Source of the DNA: an uncultured Lachnospiraceae bacterium
Lineage (GTDB): Bacteria > Bacillota > Clostridia > Lachnospirales > Lachnospiraceae
Reading direction: 5' to 3'
Assembly (NCBI GenBank): GCA_946405625.1
Contig: CAMJHQ010000004.1
Location: forward strand, 1 to 64,000
DNA: 64,000 nt
This document shows, one piece after another, positions 35,941 to 44,126 of this stretch. Each line of letters opens with the position of its first letter. Within the stretch, counting starts at the first letter, position 1. Under the pieces are notes generated by a model that saw nothing but the letters and a program-made list of their open reading frames with translations, was not told the DNA's origin and ran no database searches. The translations under genes were made by a program, and so were the position numbers.

Positions 35941-36327
35941 TTATTCAGCTTCCTTTTCCTTGTTTCCGAGAGTCTGTGTCAGATAATCATTTACAATCTT
36001 TGCAACATCATCCGGATCATATCCGTGAACAGCTGCTGCCTGCTCAAGTGTTTCCATCTGTGCTGCGAAACATGATATACAATGCATTCCCACTTTCATA
36101 AGAACAAGTGTAGCATCAGGATACCATGTAACAATATCACTGATCAGCATTTCCTTATTTACATACTCTATAATGCCGTCTTCACCAGGTTCTCCCGGTT
36201 CCGGTGCACCTGTGAATGCTGTGCTTCCGATTTCATCGGCTGAAACTGTTTCCGGTGCAGCTGCGCCCTCGGTAACAGTAATATTCTCTAAATCTGCATT
36301 TCCTGCATTAATAATTTCTTCTGACAT
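35941..36327 (-). CDS. DUF1858 domain protein with acidic N-terminal extension
   Basis: The C-terminal 65 residues of this 128-residue protein match DUF1858: LISDIVTWYPDATLVLMKVGMHCISC and LEQAAAVHGYD. The CISC motif holds two cysteines typical of this group, which is often linked to hybrid cluster or redox proteins. The N-terminal half is a low-complexity acidic stretch (PEPGEPGEDG) not usual for the family. Ribosome site GGAGG lies near the start. It is monocistronic, judged by its terminator. Function is unknown. Confidence 0.82.
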   Translation of the reverse strand: MSEEIINAGNADLENITVTEGAAAPETVSADEIGSTAFTGAPEPGEPGEDGIIEYVNKEMLISDIVTWYPDATLVLMKVGMHCISCFAAQMETLEQAAAVHGYDPDDVAKIVNDYLTQTLGNKEKEAE

Positions 36328-36504
36328 TATTTATTCCTCCGTAAAGTGTTGTTAACTCGATTAACGAAACCCATTCTATACATTTTATGCGCCTATAGCA
36401 AGTGTTTTTAATTATAATTTTCTGTCATTGCTATATATTTCTATACAGCGCCCCCGTTCGGATTTATTGTGTATCCTATATACTGTTTAAACTCCCGGAG
36501 TTTT

Positions 36505-37434
36505 CTAGGATATACCCAGTTGATCCTTTGCAAGCTTATCGGCTTCATCGTTATATCTGTCGCCCGAGTGGCCCTTAACCTTGTGGAAGTTGACCTTCAG
36601 CTTTCCGGCAAGCGATTCGTAAAATGCTTTATATGCCTTTGTTCCATCCTTGTTGGTCTTCCATGCTCCGGTACACCACTTCTCTATTCCTTCATAATCA
36701 TAGTAAATATCAAGCTCCGACGCTCCAAGCTGAGCAGCATATCTCATAGCCTTCATCGCCCCCTCAAGCTCTCCTGCCACATTTCTCATTGCAGCAAGCT
36801 CCGGGTCATTAAACTTTTCGGAAAATGTTTTCTTTTCATCCCCGACAAACGCAACCACACCGTAGGAATATTCGCAGGTAGCCACGTTATAGCTTCCGTC
36901 CACATAAGCGGTCACCCTGTCTACAGCCTGCTTACCAAATCCCGGATTACTACCGTCTGCTGACTGTAAGTCTATTTTTATCTGTTCACCGTCTGCTGAC
37001 TGTATACTTACCGGGGGCTGCTCTTCATTCCGCACTACTGTCTTTGATGTATTGCTGTTCAATATCTTCTGTAACAGACTTGCTGCATATGCCACGCAGG
37101 CTTCACATGAAGCAAGAGGTCTGCCGGTCGTAATTCTCTTTATTTCCTTACATGTTCCCGAACCTATCATATCGCTAAATGCACTGTAAAGCTGTTTTGC
37201 TTTTCCCGACATCGGAGTGCCCTTGAATCCCGTGATGCCCAGAACCATCTCAGCGCCGACAAGTGCTCCGCAGGTTCCTTCCATTCCACCCATTCCGCCG
37301 CCGAATGTACTTCCGAGTGCCTTCAATTCCGACTCTGACAGTCCTGTCTCATCCTTAAAAGCAAGAAGTACTGCCTGACAGCAGTTACAGCCTCTCATAT
37401 ATTCAAGTGCAAGTTTTTCTTTTGTCTGATCCAT
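36505..37434 (-). CDS. Fusion of C_GCAxxG_C_C redox-type domain with RNase H
   Basis: One continuous 309-residue frame joins two unrelated domains. Residues 1-125 form a C_GCAxxG_C_C family domain: GCNCCQAVLLAF, GTCGALVGAEMVLG, and cysteines at 95, 110 and 113. A Gln/Ser/Asp-rich linker (126-168) follows. Residues 170-309 form a ribonuclease H domain: YVDGSYN, GELEGAMKA, YYDYEG and KVKGHSGDRYNDEADKLA. The likely catalytic residues D179, E222, D246 and D299 are all present, as is the loop histidine (H289). RNase H removes RNA from RNA-DNA hybrids; the first domain's role is unknown. Many Firmicute RNase H proteins carry a viroplasmin-type N-terminal domain instead, so this pairing is unusual. 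Confidence 0.88.
   Translation of the reverse strand: MDQTKEKLALEYMRGCNCCQAVLLAFKDETGLSESELKALGSTFGGGMGGMEGTCGALVGAEMVLGITGFKGTPMSGKAKQLYSAFSDMIGSGTCKEIKRITTGRPLASCEACVAYAASLLQKILNSNTSKTVVRNEEQPPVSIQSADGEQIKIDLQSADGSNPGFGKQAVDRVTAYVDGSYNVATCEYSYGVVAFVGDEKKTFSEKFNDPELAAMRNVAGELEGAMKAMRYAAQLGASELDIYYDYEGIEKWCTGAWKTNKDGTKAYKAFYESLAGKLKVNFHKVKGHSGDRYNDEADKLAKDQLGIS
36952..37004 (-). repeat. 17-base direct repeat in the fusion linker
   Basis: The sequence accgtctgctgactgta occurs at 36952-36968 and again at 36988-37004. It encodes QSADG twice in the linker between the two domains of the fusion protein. It may mark a duplication that accompanied or followed the joining. Confidence 0.8.
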
Positions 37435-37469
37435 ATATCAATCCTTGTATAATTCTGTTTCTTAAATCG

Positions 37470-38198
37470 TTATATTCCCGCGAGTTCTCTTACTACTTCT
37501 CCCGCCATGATAAGTCCCGCAGCCGACGGAGCAAATGCAACACTTCCGGGAGAGGGTCTTCCACTGTTTTTATACGCATCGCCGCCCATTTTGTCACTCA
37601 CATTGACCGAAGTATCTATCGGTTCCTCTTTAGAATAAACACATTTCAGTTTTTTTATTCCACGCTTTTTCAGTTCGCGCCTCATCACTTTTGCAAGCGG
37701 ACATACCGAAGTTTTATAAATATCCGCAATCTCAAACATTTCCGGATGAAGTTTGTTACCGGCTCCCATACAGCTTATAACCGGTACTCCCGCTTCATAT
37801 GCCGCTGAAACTATAGCCAGCTTGGCAGCCACGGTATCAACCGCATCAATCACATAATCATATTTATCAAAAGAAAAGTCCGATGCATTTTCTGGCAGGA
37901 AAAAGCATCTGAACTCTCTGATATCTAATTCAGGGTTAATGTCGAGAAGGTGTTCCTTCATCACTTCCGTTTTATAACGGCCGACACTTTTGCAGGTCGC
38001 AATAAGCTGTCTGTTAATATTCGATTCGGCAACTGTATCATTGTCAACGATATCCACAGCTCCCACTCCGGAGCGCACAAGTGCATCCGCACAATGTCCG
38101 CCAACACCGCCGATACCGAAAATTATAACCCTTGATTTCTTAAGTTTTTCCATAGCATCGCTTCCGAGAAGAAGCTCTGTTCTGACAAACTGTTCCAT
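37470..38198 (-). CDS. tcdA: tRNA threonylcarbamoyladenosine dehydratase (TcdA/CsdL)
   Basis: The 242-residue E1-like enzyme uses ATP to cyclise t6A37 of tRNA to ct6A. The nucleotide-binding motif GIGGVGGHCADALVRSGVG starts near residue 29. It is followed by DIVDNDTVAESNINRQLIA, the arginine/glutamine adenylation site, and DAVDTVAAKLAIV. The later segment SCMGAGNKLHP corresponds to the SMGAGGKLDP stretch of TcdA. No partner ThiS or MoaD gene is adjacent, which favours TcdA over ThiF or MoeB. The next gene upstream is 15 bases away on the same strand. Confidence 0.9.
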   Translation of the reverse strand: MEQFVRTELLLGSDAMEKLKKSRVIIFGIGGVGGHCADALVRSGVGAVDIVDNDTVAESNINRQLIATCKSVGRYKTEVMKEHLLDINPELDIREFRCFFLPENASDFSFDKYDYVIDAVDTVAAKLAIVSAAYEAGVPVISCMGAGNKLHPEMFEIADIYKTSVCPLAKVMRRELKKRGIKKLKCVYSKEEPIDTSVNVSDKMGGDAYKNSGRPSPGSVAFAPSAAGLIMAGEVVRELAGI

Positions 38199-38212
38199 AA
38201 TCGTATCTATCT

Positions 38213-39133
38213 CTAATTCTGCGGAATTGCAGTAAATGCATTTACTATTGTAAGCAGTTCTTCAAGCTGACGTCTGTAAAGTCCCTTGAATTTTTCTGCA
38301 TTTTCCATCTTATGAACCGACGGAATATCAAAGAAGTCTTCGCTTTTCGCAATTGCTACGGTAATATCATTCTCCTGAAGACTGATAAAGAGTCGGCTTG
38401 AAACCTCTTCTGAAAGTCTGGACATCCTGTTTACAAACTCAGGTGTCAGGATTATCTTCTCCTCACCTTCTATTTCAGTCATCACACTGAAAGCCTTATC
38501 AAACTCATCATTTCCGCTATTAGAAACAGTGAATCCTGCCTTTGCCATCTTCTTTGCTGCCTCTTCCAAAGAAGCTGCAGATTTATTTCTGTTCTGCTTA
38601 ACGATCACAGTTCCCTTAACAGGATTTGAAATTTTCATTCGGATAACTCCGCCTTCAAATTCCGTTATATTCGTATTACTGTCCCCGAACTTCTCACGGC
38701 TTGTCAGAATAGCATCACAATACTCAAAATTCACGCCGTTATAAGCAGCCCTAAAATAGTCTGAGCCTTCGATCTTGTCAAAAAGATTAAACAGTTTTGA
38801 ATTTCTGAGAGGGTCAAATCCCAATGTCTTAAACGGCTGATACTCCAGAAGATCAACCTTCTCGCTTAAGATCTTCTCGATAAAACCTGTTCCAAGTTCC
38901 TTCTCAAGTTCGGTTTCTATATGATTTACTATAACCCACATGGAAAGGGTAATAACAAGTAAGGCCGCAAGTATCAATGCAGGTATAAACCAAGGTCCAT
39001 CTTTTTTAGCTAAAACGGGTATTGAAATCAGCGCCACAATACTTAAAGAACCGCACAAATACATGATAGTCCTGCAAAGTGACTGAAGTCCCTTCTTAGC
39101 TTTAAGTTTTCCGAGCAATTCTGTATCCGACAT
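38213..39133 (-). CDS. DUF3137 domain membrane protein
   Basis: This 306-residue protein has two hydrophobic helices near the N-terminus (about 20-40 and 47-70), then a soluble domain with the DUF3137 pattern: FIEKILSEKVDLLEYQP, GFDPLRNSKLFN, GSDYFRAAYNGVNFEYCDA, and a C-terminal segment LSEEVSSRLFISLQENDITVAI. DUF3137 proteins are of unknown function and frequently occur with LemA. LemA in this window is elsewhere (24150). The gene is followed after 14 bases by tcdA. Confidence 0.8.
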   Translation of the reverse strand: MSDTELLGKLKAKKGLQSLCRTIMYLCGSLSIVALISIPVLAKKDGPWFIPALILAALLVITLSMWVIVNHIETELEKELGTGFIEKILSEKVDLLEYQPFKTLGFDPLRNSKLFNLFDKIEGSDYFRAAYNGVNFEYCDAILTSREKFGDSNTNITEFEGGVIRMKISNPVKGTVIVKQNRNKSAASLEEAAKKMAKAGFTVSNSGNDEFDKAFSVMTEIEGEEKIILTPEFVNRMSRLSEEVSSRLFISLQENDITVAIAKSEDFFDIPSVHKMENAEKFKGLYRRQLEELLTIVNAFTAIPQN

Positions 39134-39193
39134 TATTAGCCCCCTTCAAATTTTACATTAAATACATTTTAAATCTTAATTATGGGGAAATCA

Positions 39194-39838
39194 CTATCTT
39201 ATATTGTGAAGATCCTTCTTATCAACTACTACAAAAAGTTCCGCATCTGCATCAAGCGGCTTATTCGGATCGATGGATGAGCTTGTTCCGCTCTTATCCT
39301 TTATGGCAATAACATTCATTTTGTAATTGCTTCTGAGATTAAGTTCTATAAGGTTCTTACCTATCCATTCCGGCTTTGGCTTCATTTCAAGCACACAGAG
39401 CGTTCCTGCTATATCGAAGTAGTCGATAAATGATTCCGATGCCAGAACTCTTGCAGTTCTGAATCCCGACTCTTCTTCAGGATAAATGATCTTATCCGCT
39501 CCGACCTTTGTAAGGATTGCACCCATTCTTTCATCCGATGCCTTTGCCATTACATATGGAACTCCCATTTCCTTTGCAACCATTACAGACATTATGCTTG
39601 CCTGGAGATCCGAACCCATAGCAACTACGACCGTATCGATATCATCAAGTCCGAGTGCCTGGATAGCATCCGCATCCGTAAGATTTGCCTCTATAGCATA
39701 TGTAACCTTATCGGCAATCTTCTCGATGTCCTCCGGGTTGTTATCAACCACCATTACATCAACACCCATATCTGCAAGCCTTAGCGCCAGGCTCTTTCCA
39801 AATCTTCCTATTCCGAATACCGCAATCGATTTATTCAT
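39194..39838 (-). CDS. ktrA: Potassium channel regulatory subunit, RCK type
   Basis: KtrA/TrkA proteins form a cytoplasmic ring that gates the potassium channel subunit in response to nucleotides. The 214 residues comprise one RCK_N Rossmann domain (FGIGRFGKSLALRLADMG at about 8-25, VVDNNPEDIEKIAD) and one RCK_C domain (about 135-214). The single-RCK length fits KtrA; E. coli TrkA is a duplication. The channel gene ktrB lies 148 bases upstream on the same strand. Confidence 0.93.
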   Translation of the reverse strand: MNKSIAVFGIGRFGKSLALRLADMGVDVMVVDNNPEDIEKIADKVTYAIEANLTDADAIQALGLDDIDTVVVAMGSDLQASIMSVMVAKEMGVPYVMAKASDERMGAILTKVGADKIIYPEEESGFRTARVLASESFIDYFDIAGTLCVLEMKPKPEWIGKNLIELNLRSNYKMNVIAIKDKSGTSSSIDPNKPLDADAELFVVVDKKDLHNIR

Positions 39839-39986
39839 TTCTTATCCTTTCATGCTAAATATCTAAATCATCGCTTATTTTCAATAAGATGAAAATAGTA
39901 TCACATACTTCTGCTATTATCATTCATCATCTGATACATTTATATCCTCGCCCTTTGGGTACTTCGGATATGTATGCACCATAAGT

Positions 39987-41369
39987 TTATCCTACAAAAT
40001 ATCTGCCTTCCGCATAACTGATATTATTTCTTTCCATTCCTCTATAATTGAAGAAGAGTGCCATCGATATAGGTCCTATTCTTCCCAGATACATCGCGAT
40101 TATGATGATGACCTTTCCGAACCGATTAAGCATCGGCGTAACAGCTCTTGAAAGCCCTACCGTAGCCGTCGCACTGAATATCTCATATGACGCATCCATA
40201 AGACCGAAATCATTGGTAAAGAGCAGAAGTATCAGGAAGATAAATGTAACGAAGAAGCTTACCATGAGGATGGCCGCCGCCTTCTGCATCATTTCATTGG
40301 ATACTCTTCTCTTAAATACAACAACCTCTTTTCTGTTTCTGATAAAGGATACTCCGTTCAGGATAACAAGGAAGAGTGTCACAGTCTTGACACCGCCCGC
40401 CGTACCTACAGGAGAACCTCCGATAAACATATAGAGAAGTCCGATTGTTGCGGTACCTTCCGTAAGGCATTGCTGCGGAACAGCAGCAAAACCTGCCGTT
40501 CTGAAGGTTACGGACTGGAATATACTGTTAATAACCTTTCCGCCGACAGACATGTCTCCTATCGTATCGGGATTACTGTATTCCAGAATGAATACGAGCA
40601 CCGCTCCCGACAGGATGAGTACTCCCGTAAGTGAAAGCACCAGCTTGGTATGCTCACTGAAACGCTTGATCATGGTTCCGAAGGAATACTTCTTCTTAAA
40701 CTTATCCTTAACCCCTTTACTTATATCAAACCATACAACATATCCGAGACCGCCCATTACTATAAGAAACATCGTGTTGATCAGGACCAGCACATTTCCG
40801 TTATAAGAAATAAGGCTGTCCGGCCCGAGAATATCTATTCCCGCATTACAAAATGCCGAAATCGAAGTAAATACGGAATACCAGATTCCGTTAACAGCAC
40901 CGAATTTCGGTATAAATACGATCATATATACAGCAGCACCGATTCCTTCAACCACAAAGGTTCCTTTGAAAACTCCCACAAGAAATTTAAGGAGTCCGTC
41001 CATCGAATCCAAATTAAAGGCATCGTGTATCATGACATATTGACTGAGTGAAAACTTTCTGTGAATGATCAGCATCAGAATTGAAGTAACTGCTATAATT
41101 CCGAGTCCTCCGAGCTGGATCATGATAAGAATTACGATCTTTCCGAAGAGCGACCAATGAAGATATGTATCAACCACAACAAGTCCCGTAACGCAAAGCG
41201 ACGTGGTCGATGTAAAAAGCGCCGTAAGAAGGCCTGTGGTCTCTCCTTCCGCAGTAGATATCGGAAGCATCAACAGGATCGTTCCGATTGCGATTGCGAT
41301 TAAAAAGCTGAGTGGTATTATCTGGGCAGACGTAAGTCTGCCCTTCTTTTTGCTAGTTTCTCGTTCCAA
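39987..41369 (-). CDS. ktrB: Potassium transporter membrane subunit TrkH/KtrB
   Basis: The 460-residue protein has about ten membrane segments built as four repeated M1-P-M2 units that line the pore. The selectivity-filter regions include TSLCVTGLVVVD, SAFCNAGIDILGPDS, SVTFRTAGFAAV and SATATVGLSRAVTP, each with the conserved glycine. SPVGTAGGVKT near 335 is another family landmark. The C-terminal YAEGRYFVG matches the short tail seen in KtrB proteins. With KtrA it forms a Ktr potassium uptake system. Confidence 0.95.
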   Translation of the reverse strand: MERETSKKKGRLTSAQIIPLSFLIAIAIGTILLMLPISTAEGETTGLLTALFTSTTSLCVTGLVVVDTYLHWSLFGKIVILIMIQLGGLGIIAVTSILMLIIHRKFSLSQYVMIHDAFNLDSMDGLLKFLVGVFKGTFVVEGIGAAVYMIVFIPKFGAVNGIWYSVFTSISAFCNAGIDILGPDSLISYNGNVLVLINTMFLIVMGGLGYVVWFDISKGVKDKFKKKYSFGTMIKRFSEHTKLVLSLTGVLILSGAVLVFILEYSNPDTIGDMSVGGKVINSIFQSVTFRTAGFAAVPQQCLTEGTATIGLLYMFIGGSPVGTAGGVKTVTLFLVILNGVSFIRNRKEVVVFKRRVSNEMMQKAAAILMVSFFVTFIFLILLLFTNDFGLMDASYEIFSATATVGLSRAVTPMLNRFGKVIIIIAMYLGRIGPISMALFFNYRGMERNNISYAEGRYFVG

Positions 41370-41426
41370 AATTTTTCCTCTTAAAGTTACCGAATACAGT
41401 AACCATTTTTGTTTTGCTTTTAATTT

Positions 41427-42086
41427 TTATAATTTAAATCTGTCCAGCTGTTTATAATATCTGTCAGATATCTCATGCTGATACTCTGCAGTAACCGCGA
41501 TCTGACTGAGATACTGAGATATAGCCGAGAGCTCTCTTACAGCATCTTCAAGCTCATTCTTAATCTTCCACATCTTACGATTGCCTACAGCATCCTCGTC
41601 TATCTGCTCGATAAATCCGAGTATCTTTACATTCAGAGCTTCAATCTGCTCATAAGATCTGCGGATGGATATTGATGAATCCCTGCTTGAATCACTTATG
41701 CTGTCCACATCGGACTTAAGCTGTTCCATAGTCTCACGGACTTTGAACTGTGCATCATTTATAGCCTTGATAGTCTTTCCGAAAGCATCATTTCCGGATC
41801 CATCTACGTCCTCCGTAAAATCATATTCGGATATTCTTTCGGCAAATCCTCTGAGACCTTTTAGCTTCTTCTTGATATACCTGTTCATATATATAACTAT
41901 GACAATCGAACCGAGTGCCGCAAGGACTGTTGCTGTAATACTCGCAAAGATTATCCTGTCGTATTCTTCCGGATTAAGATATACCGTACGCACTCCGATA
42001 ATACCCATAAGTCCTATCAGGAGCATAATTACGACCATAAATATATAAACTATCAGGAGAAATCTGAAATTATTTTTCTTATTCAT
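41427..42086 (-). CDS. HAMP-domain membrane protein without output domain
   Basis: The 219-residue protein has two membrane helices (about 9-31 and 46-66) with a short outside loop and a HAMP-like linker (about 67-120; MNRYIKKKLKGLRGFAERISEYD). A long coiled coil follows (about 120-219; METQLK-type heptads such as ETMEQLKSDVDSISDSSRDSS). It looks like a methyl-accepting chemotaxis protein cut off before the signalling tip: the conserved hairpin motif is missing. Its start overlaps the stop of the GGDEF-EAL gene upstream by four bases, so the two are made together and may interact. Confidence 0.78.
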   Translation of the reverse strand: MNKKNNFRFLLIVYIFMVVIMLLIGLMGIIGVRTVYLNPEEYDRIIFASITATVLAALGSIVIVIYMNRYIKKKLKGLRGFAERISEYDFTEDVDGSGNDAFGKTIKAINDAQFKVRETMEQLKSDVDSISDSSRDSSISIRRSYEQIEALNVKILGFIEQIDEDAVGNRKMWKIKNELEDAVRELSAISQYLSQIAVTAEYQHEISDRYYKQLDRFKL

Positions 42087-43999
42087 TGTCCGCCCTCCCT
42101 GTTAAGTCTTTCCAGGACATCTGTTACCATGTCCTTTTTAACCGGTTTCGAATAGTAATAACCCTGAATAAAATCAGCTCCAAGTCTCGTGACCATGTCA
42201 GCCATTTCCTGATTTTCTATTCCTTCAGCTACAATGAGTTTATTTATATCCTTGAACATTTTTATTGCATTTTCAAGGATTGATCTGGTGTCTGCCTTCT
42301 TCATGGCACCCCAGATGAAATACTTATCTATCTTCACAATAGTAAAAGGCATATCCACAAGATAACCTATATTCGAATAACCCGAACCATAATCATCCAG
42401 TGAAAATGTAAGCCCCTTCATGGATAGTCTGGCCATATTCCTAAGGAGTCTGGCCTCGGAATAAGCTGCTGCGGATTCGGTAATCTCGAGATTAATCATT
42501 TCCGGCGGAATATGATATTTTTCAAGTATACCATAAATATCTTTGTAAAGCTTTTCTCTCATGCATTGAACTACAGAGAGATTTACCTCGACATATTTTA
42601 TGCCCTTTTCTATCAGATTCTCTTCGTTGATAAATCTGCAGACTTCTTCTATTACAAGCTTTCCGATCTGAACTATGGTTCCGTTCTTCTCGGCAATCTT
42701 TATAAATTCTTCCGGCGATACATAGCCATATTTAGGAACATCCAGTCTAGCCAACGCTTCAAGAGAAACCACACATTTCTCTTTTGCATCTACTATAGGC
42801 TGATAATGCACCTCGAAAGACTTTTTCTTAATCTGCTCAACGATGGCCTGTTCAATAGCCATCCTTCTTTCAATGGTATCAACCGTTTTTCTCTCTACCT
42901 CGATAAACTGTCCCTTGCCTCTGGCCTTCGCCTGATCAACTCCATACTCTATAGCAGAGAAAATACTCTTCATATCATGATTTCTGCTGTGGATAAGGCA
43001 TACGCATGCAGACAGAAGAACGTCGAGTCCTTTATAATCAAACGGAGTTCTGAAAATGTGATAAATGATATCACGGCTTTTGACCAACTCCAGTTCTCCT
43101 TCAACCGTGACAGCAAAAATGTCACCGCCGTAACGGAAAACATTTAATTCTCCGAATTCCTTCTGAAGCTGCTTAACAAGCTTTCTCATCAGCTCATTTC
43201 CGCCTTCCATCCCATATATCTCATTGATGATCTTGAAGTTATCCAGTGCAACTATGAAAATGTTAACATTTTCCGCATGTTTATAAAGCTCATCAAGTTC
43301 ATACAGAAATGCCTCTCTGTTGAAGGCTCCGGATACCTGATCGGAAAAATCGAGCTGATTCTCCGACGTGAGGTACATAACATATATGCAAAGTGCAGTT
43401 CCCACACCTGTAAGAAGATAATGTGGGAAGAACATCTGTATCATAACCGGAAGGGCACTCGCGGCAATCATCATCACAAGATGAATAAATTCGCGGTTCA
43501 ATTCCTTTTTCCAGCAGATTGCAAAAATAAGTGATATCACTGCATATGCAGCCGAATTAAAATAGAGATAACCGTGAAGTGTTCCATGATGATAACCCGA
43601 ATCATCCAGATAGAATATCAGATGTGTCACATAAGTGGAAAACGTCATCATAACACCGATCAGTGCAGGAAGAAACATGGCAACAAACCACTTTCTTCTC
43701 CTATCGGTGTATCTCTTTATCCTTCCGTAAATATACGAAAGGAATATTGTCGGGATGATAAACTGCATAACAAAGAAATATGCATTCGCACCCCAATGAA
43801 GCCATCTCGGGAAGAGCTCATAGTGATACAGCATGTATGTTGCACCTATATCCACTATATTGTTCACGAGACAGACTATGGTATAGAATCTGAAGGTCTT
43901 ATATAAGAATCCCTCCAGCCTTTTTCTTGTCGATGATATGATCAGCAACAGAATGAGAAAGAGGGACGCCGTAACCTCAAAATGAATATCAAAAGGCAT
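42083..43999 (-). CDS. Membrane GGDEF-EAL protein, probable c-di-GMP phosphodiesterase
   Basis: The 638-residue protein has about seven membrane helices (1-215) forming an unrecognised MASE-like sensor. A GGDEF domain (about 220-370) follows, in which the motif reads RYGGDIF, replacing the critical glutamate. The EAL domain (about 375-635) has EALARLD, VEVNLS, LEITESAAA, LDDYGSGYSN, KIDKYFI and AEGIENQEM, so phosphodiesterase activity is expected. The GGDIF domain is more likely regulatory than catalytic. The HAMP protein gene overlaps it by four bases downstream. Confidence 0.9.
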   Translation of the reverse strand: MPFDIHFEVTASLFLILLLIISSTRKRLEGFLYKTFRFYTIVCLVNNIVDIGATYMLYHYELFPRWLHWGANAYFFVMQFIIPTIFLSYIYGRIKRYTDRRRKWFVAMFLPALIGVMMTFSTYVTHLIFYLDDSGYHHGTLHGYLYFNSAAYAVISLIFAICWKKELNREFIHLVMMIAASALPVMIQMFFPHYLLTGVGTALCIYVMYLTSENQLDFSDQVSGAFNREAFLYELDELYKHAENVNIFIVALDNFKIINEIYGMEGGNELMRKLVKQLQKEFGELNVFRYGGDIFAVTVEGELELVKSRDIIYHIFRTPFDYKGLDVLLSACVCLIHSRNHDMKSIFSAIEYGVDQAKARGKGQFIEVERKTVDTIERRMAIEQAIVEQIKKKSFEVHYQPIVDAKEKCVVSLEALARLDVPKYGYVSPEEFIKIAEKNGTIVQIGKLVIEEVCRFINEENLIEKGIKYVEVNLSVVQCMREKLYKDIYGILEKYHIPPEMINLEITESAAAYSEARLLRNMARLSMKGLTFSLDDYGSGYSNIGYLVDMPFTIVKIDKYFIWGAMKKADTRSILENAIKMFKDINKLIVAEGIENQEMADMVTRLGADFIQGYYYSKPVKKDMVTDVLERLNREGGQ

Positions 44000-44126
44000 A
44001 CGCGTGATCTCCTTATTCTATTTACACAGTACGGCTGATTATCGTCCGGCAGATTGTCCTGCAGATCACAGAAATATCATTCCTAATAACAGTGATCTCC
44101 CGGATAACTTCCCCGAAATCAACATC

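Noticed and set aside
44030-44126. Terminator after glnN
   Set aside because: Only an imperfect short stem (agatcactg/ctgtgatct) with a long loop and no T-run is present.
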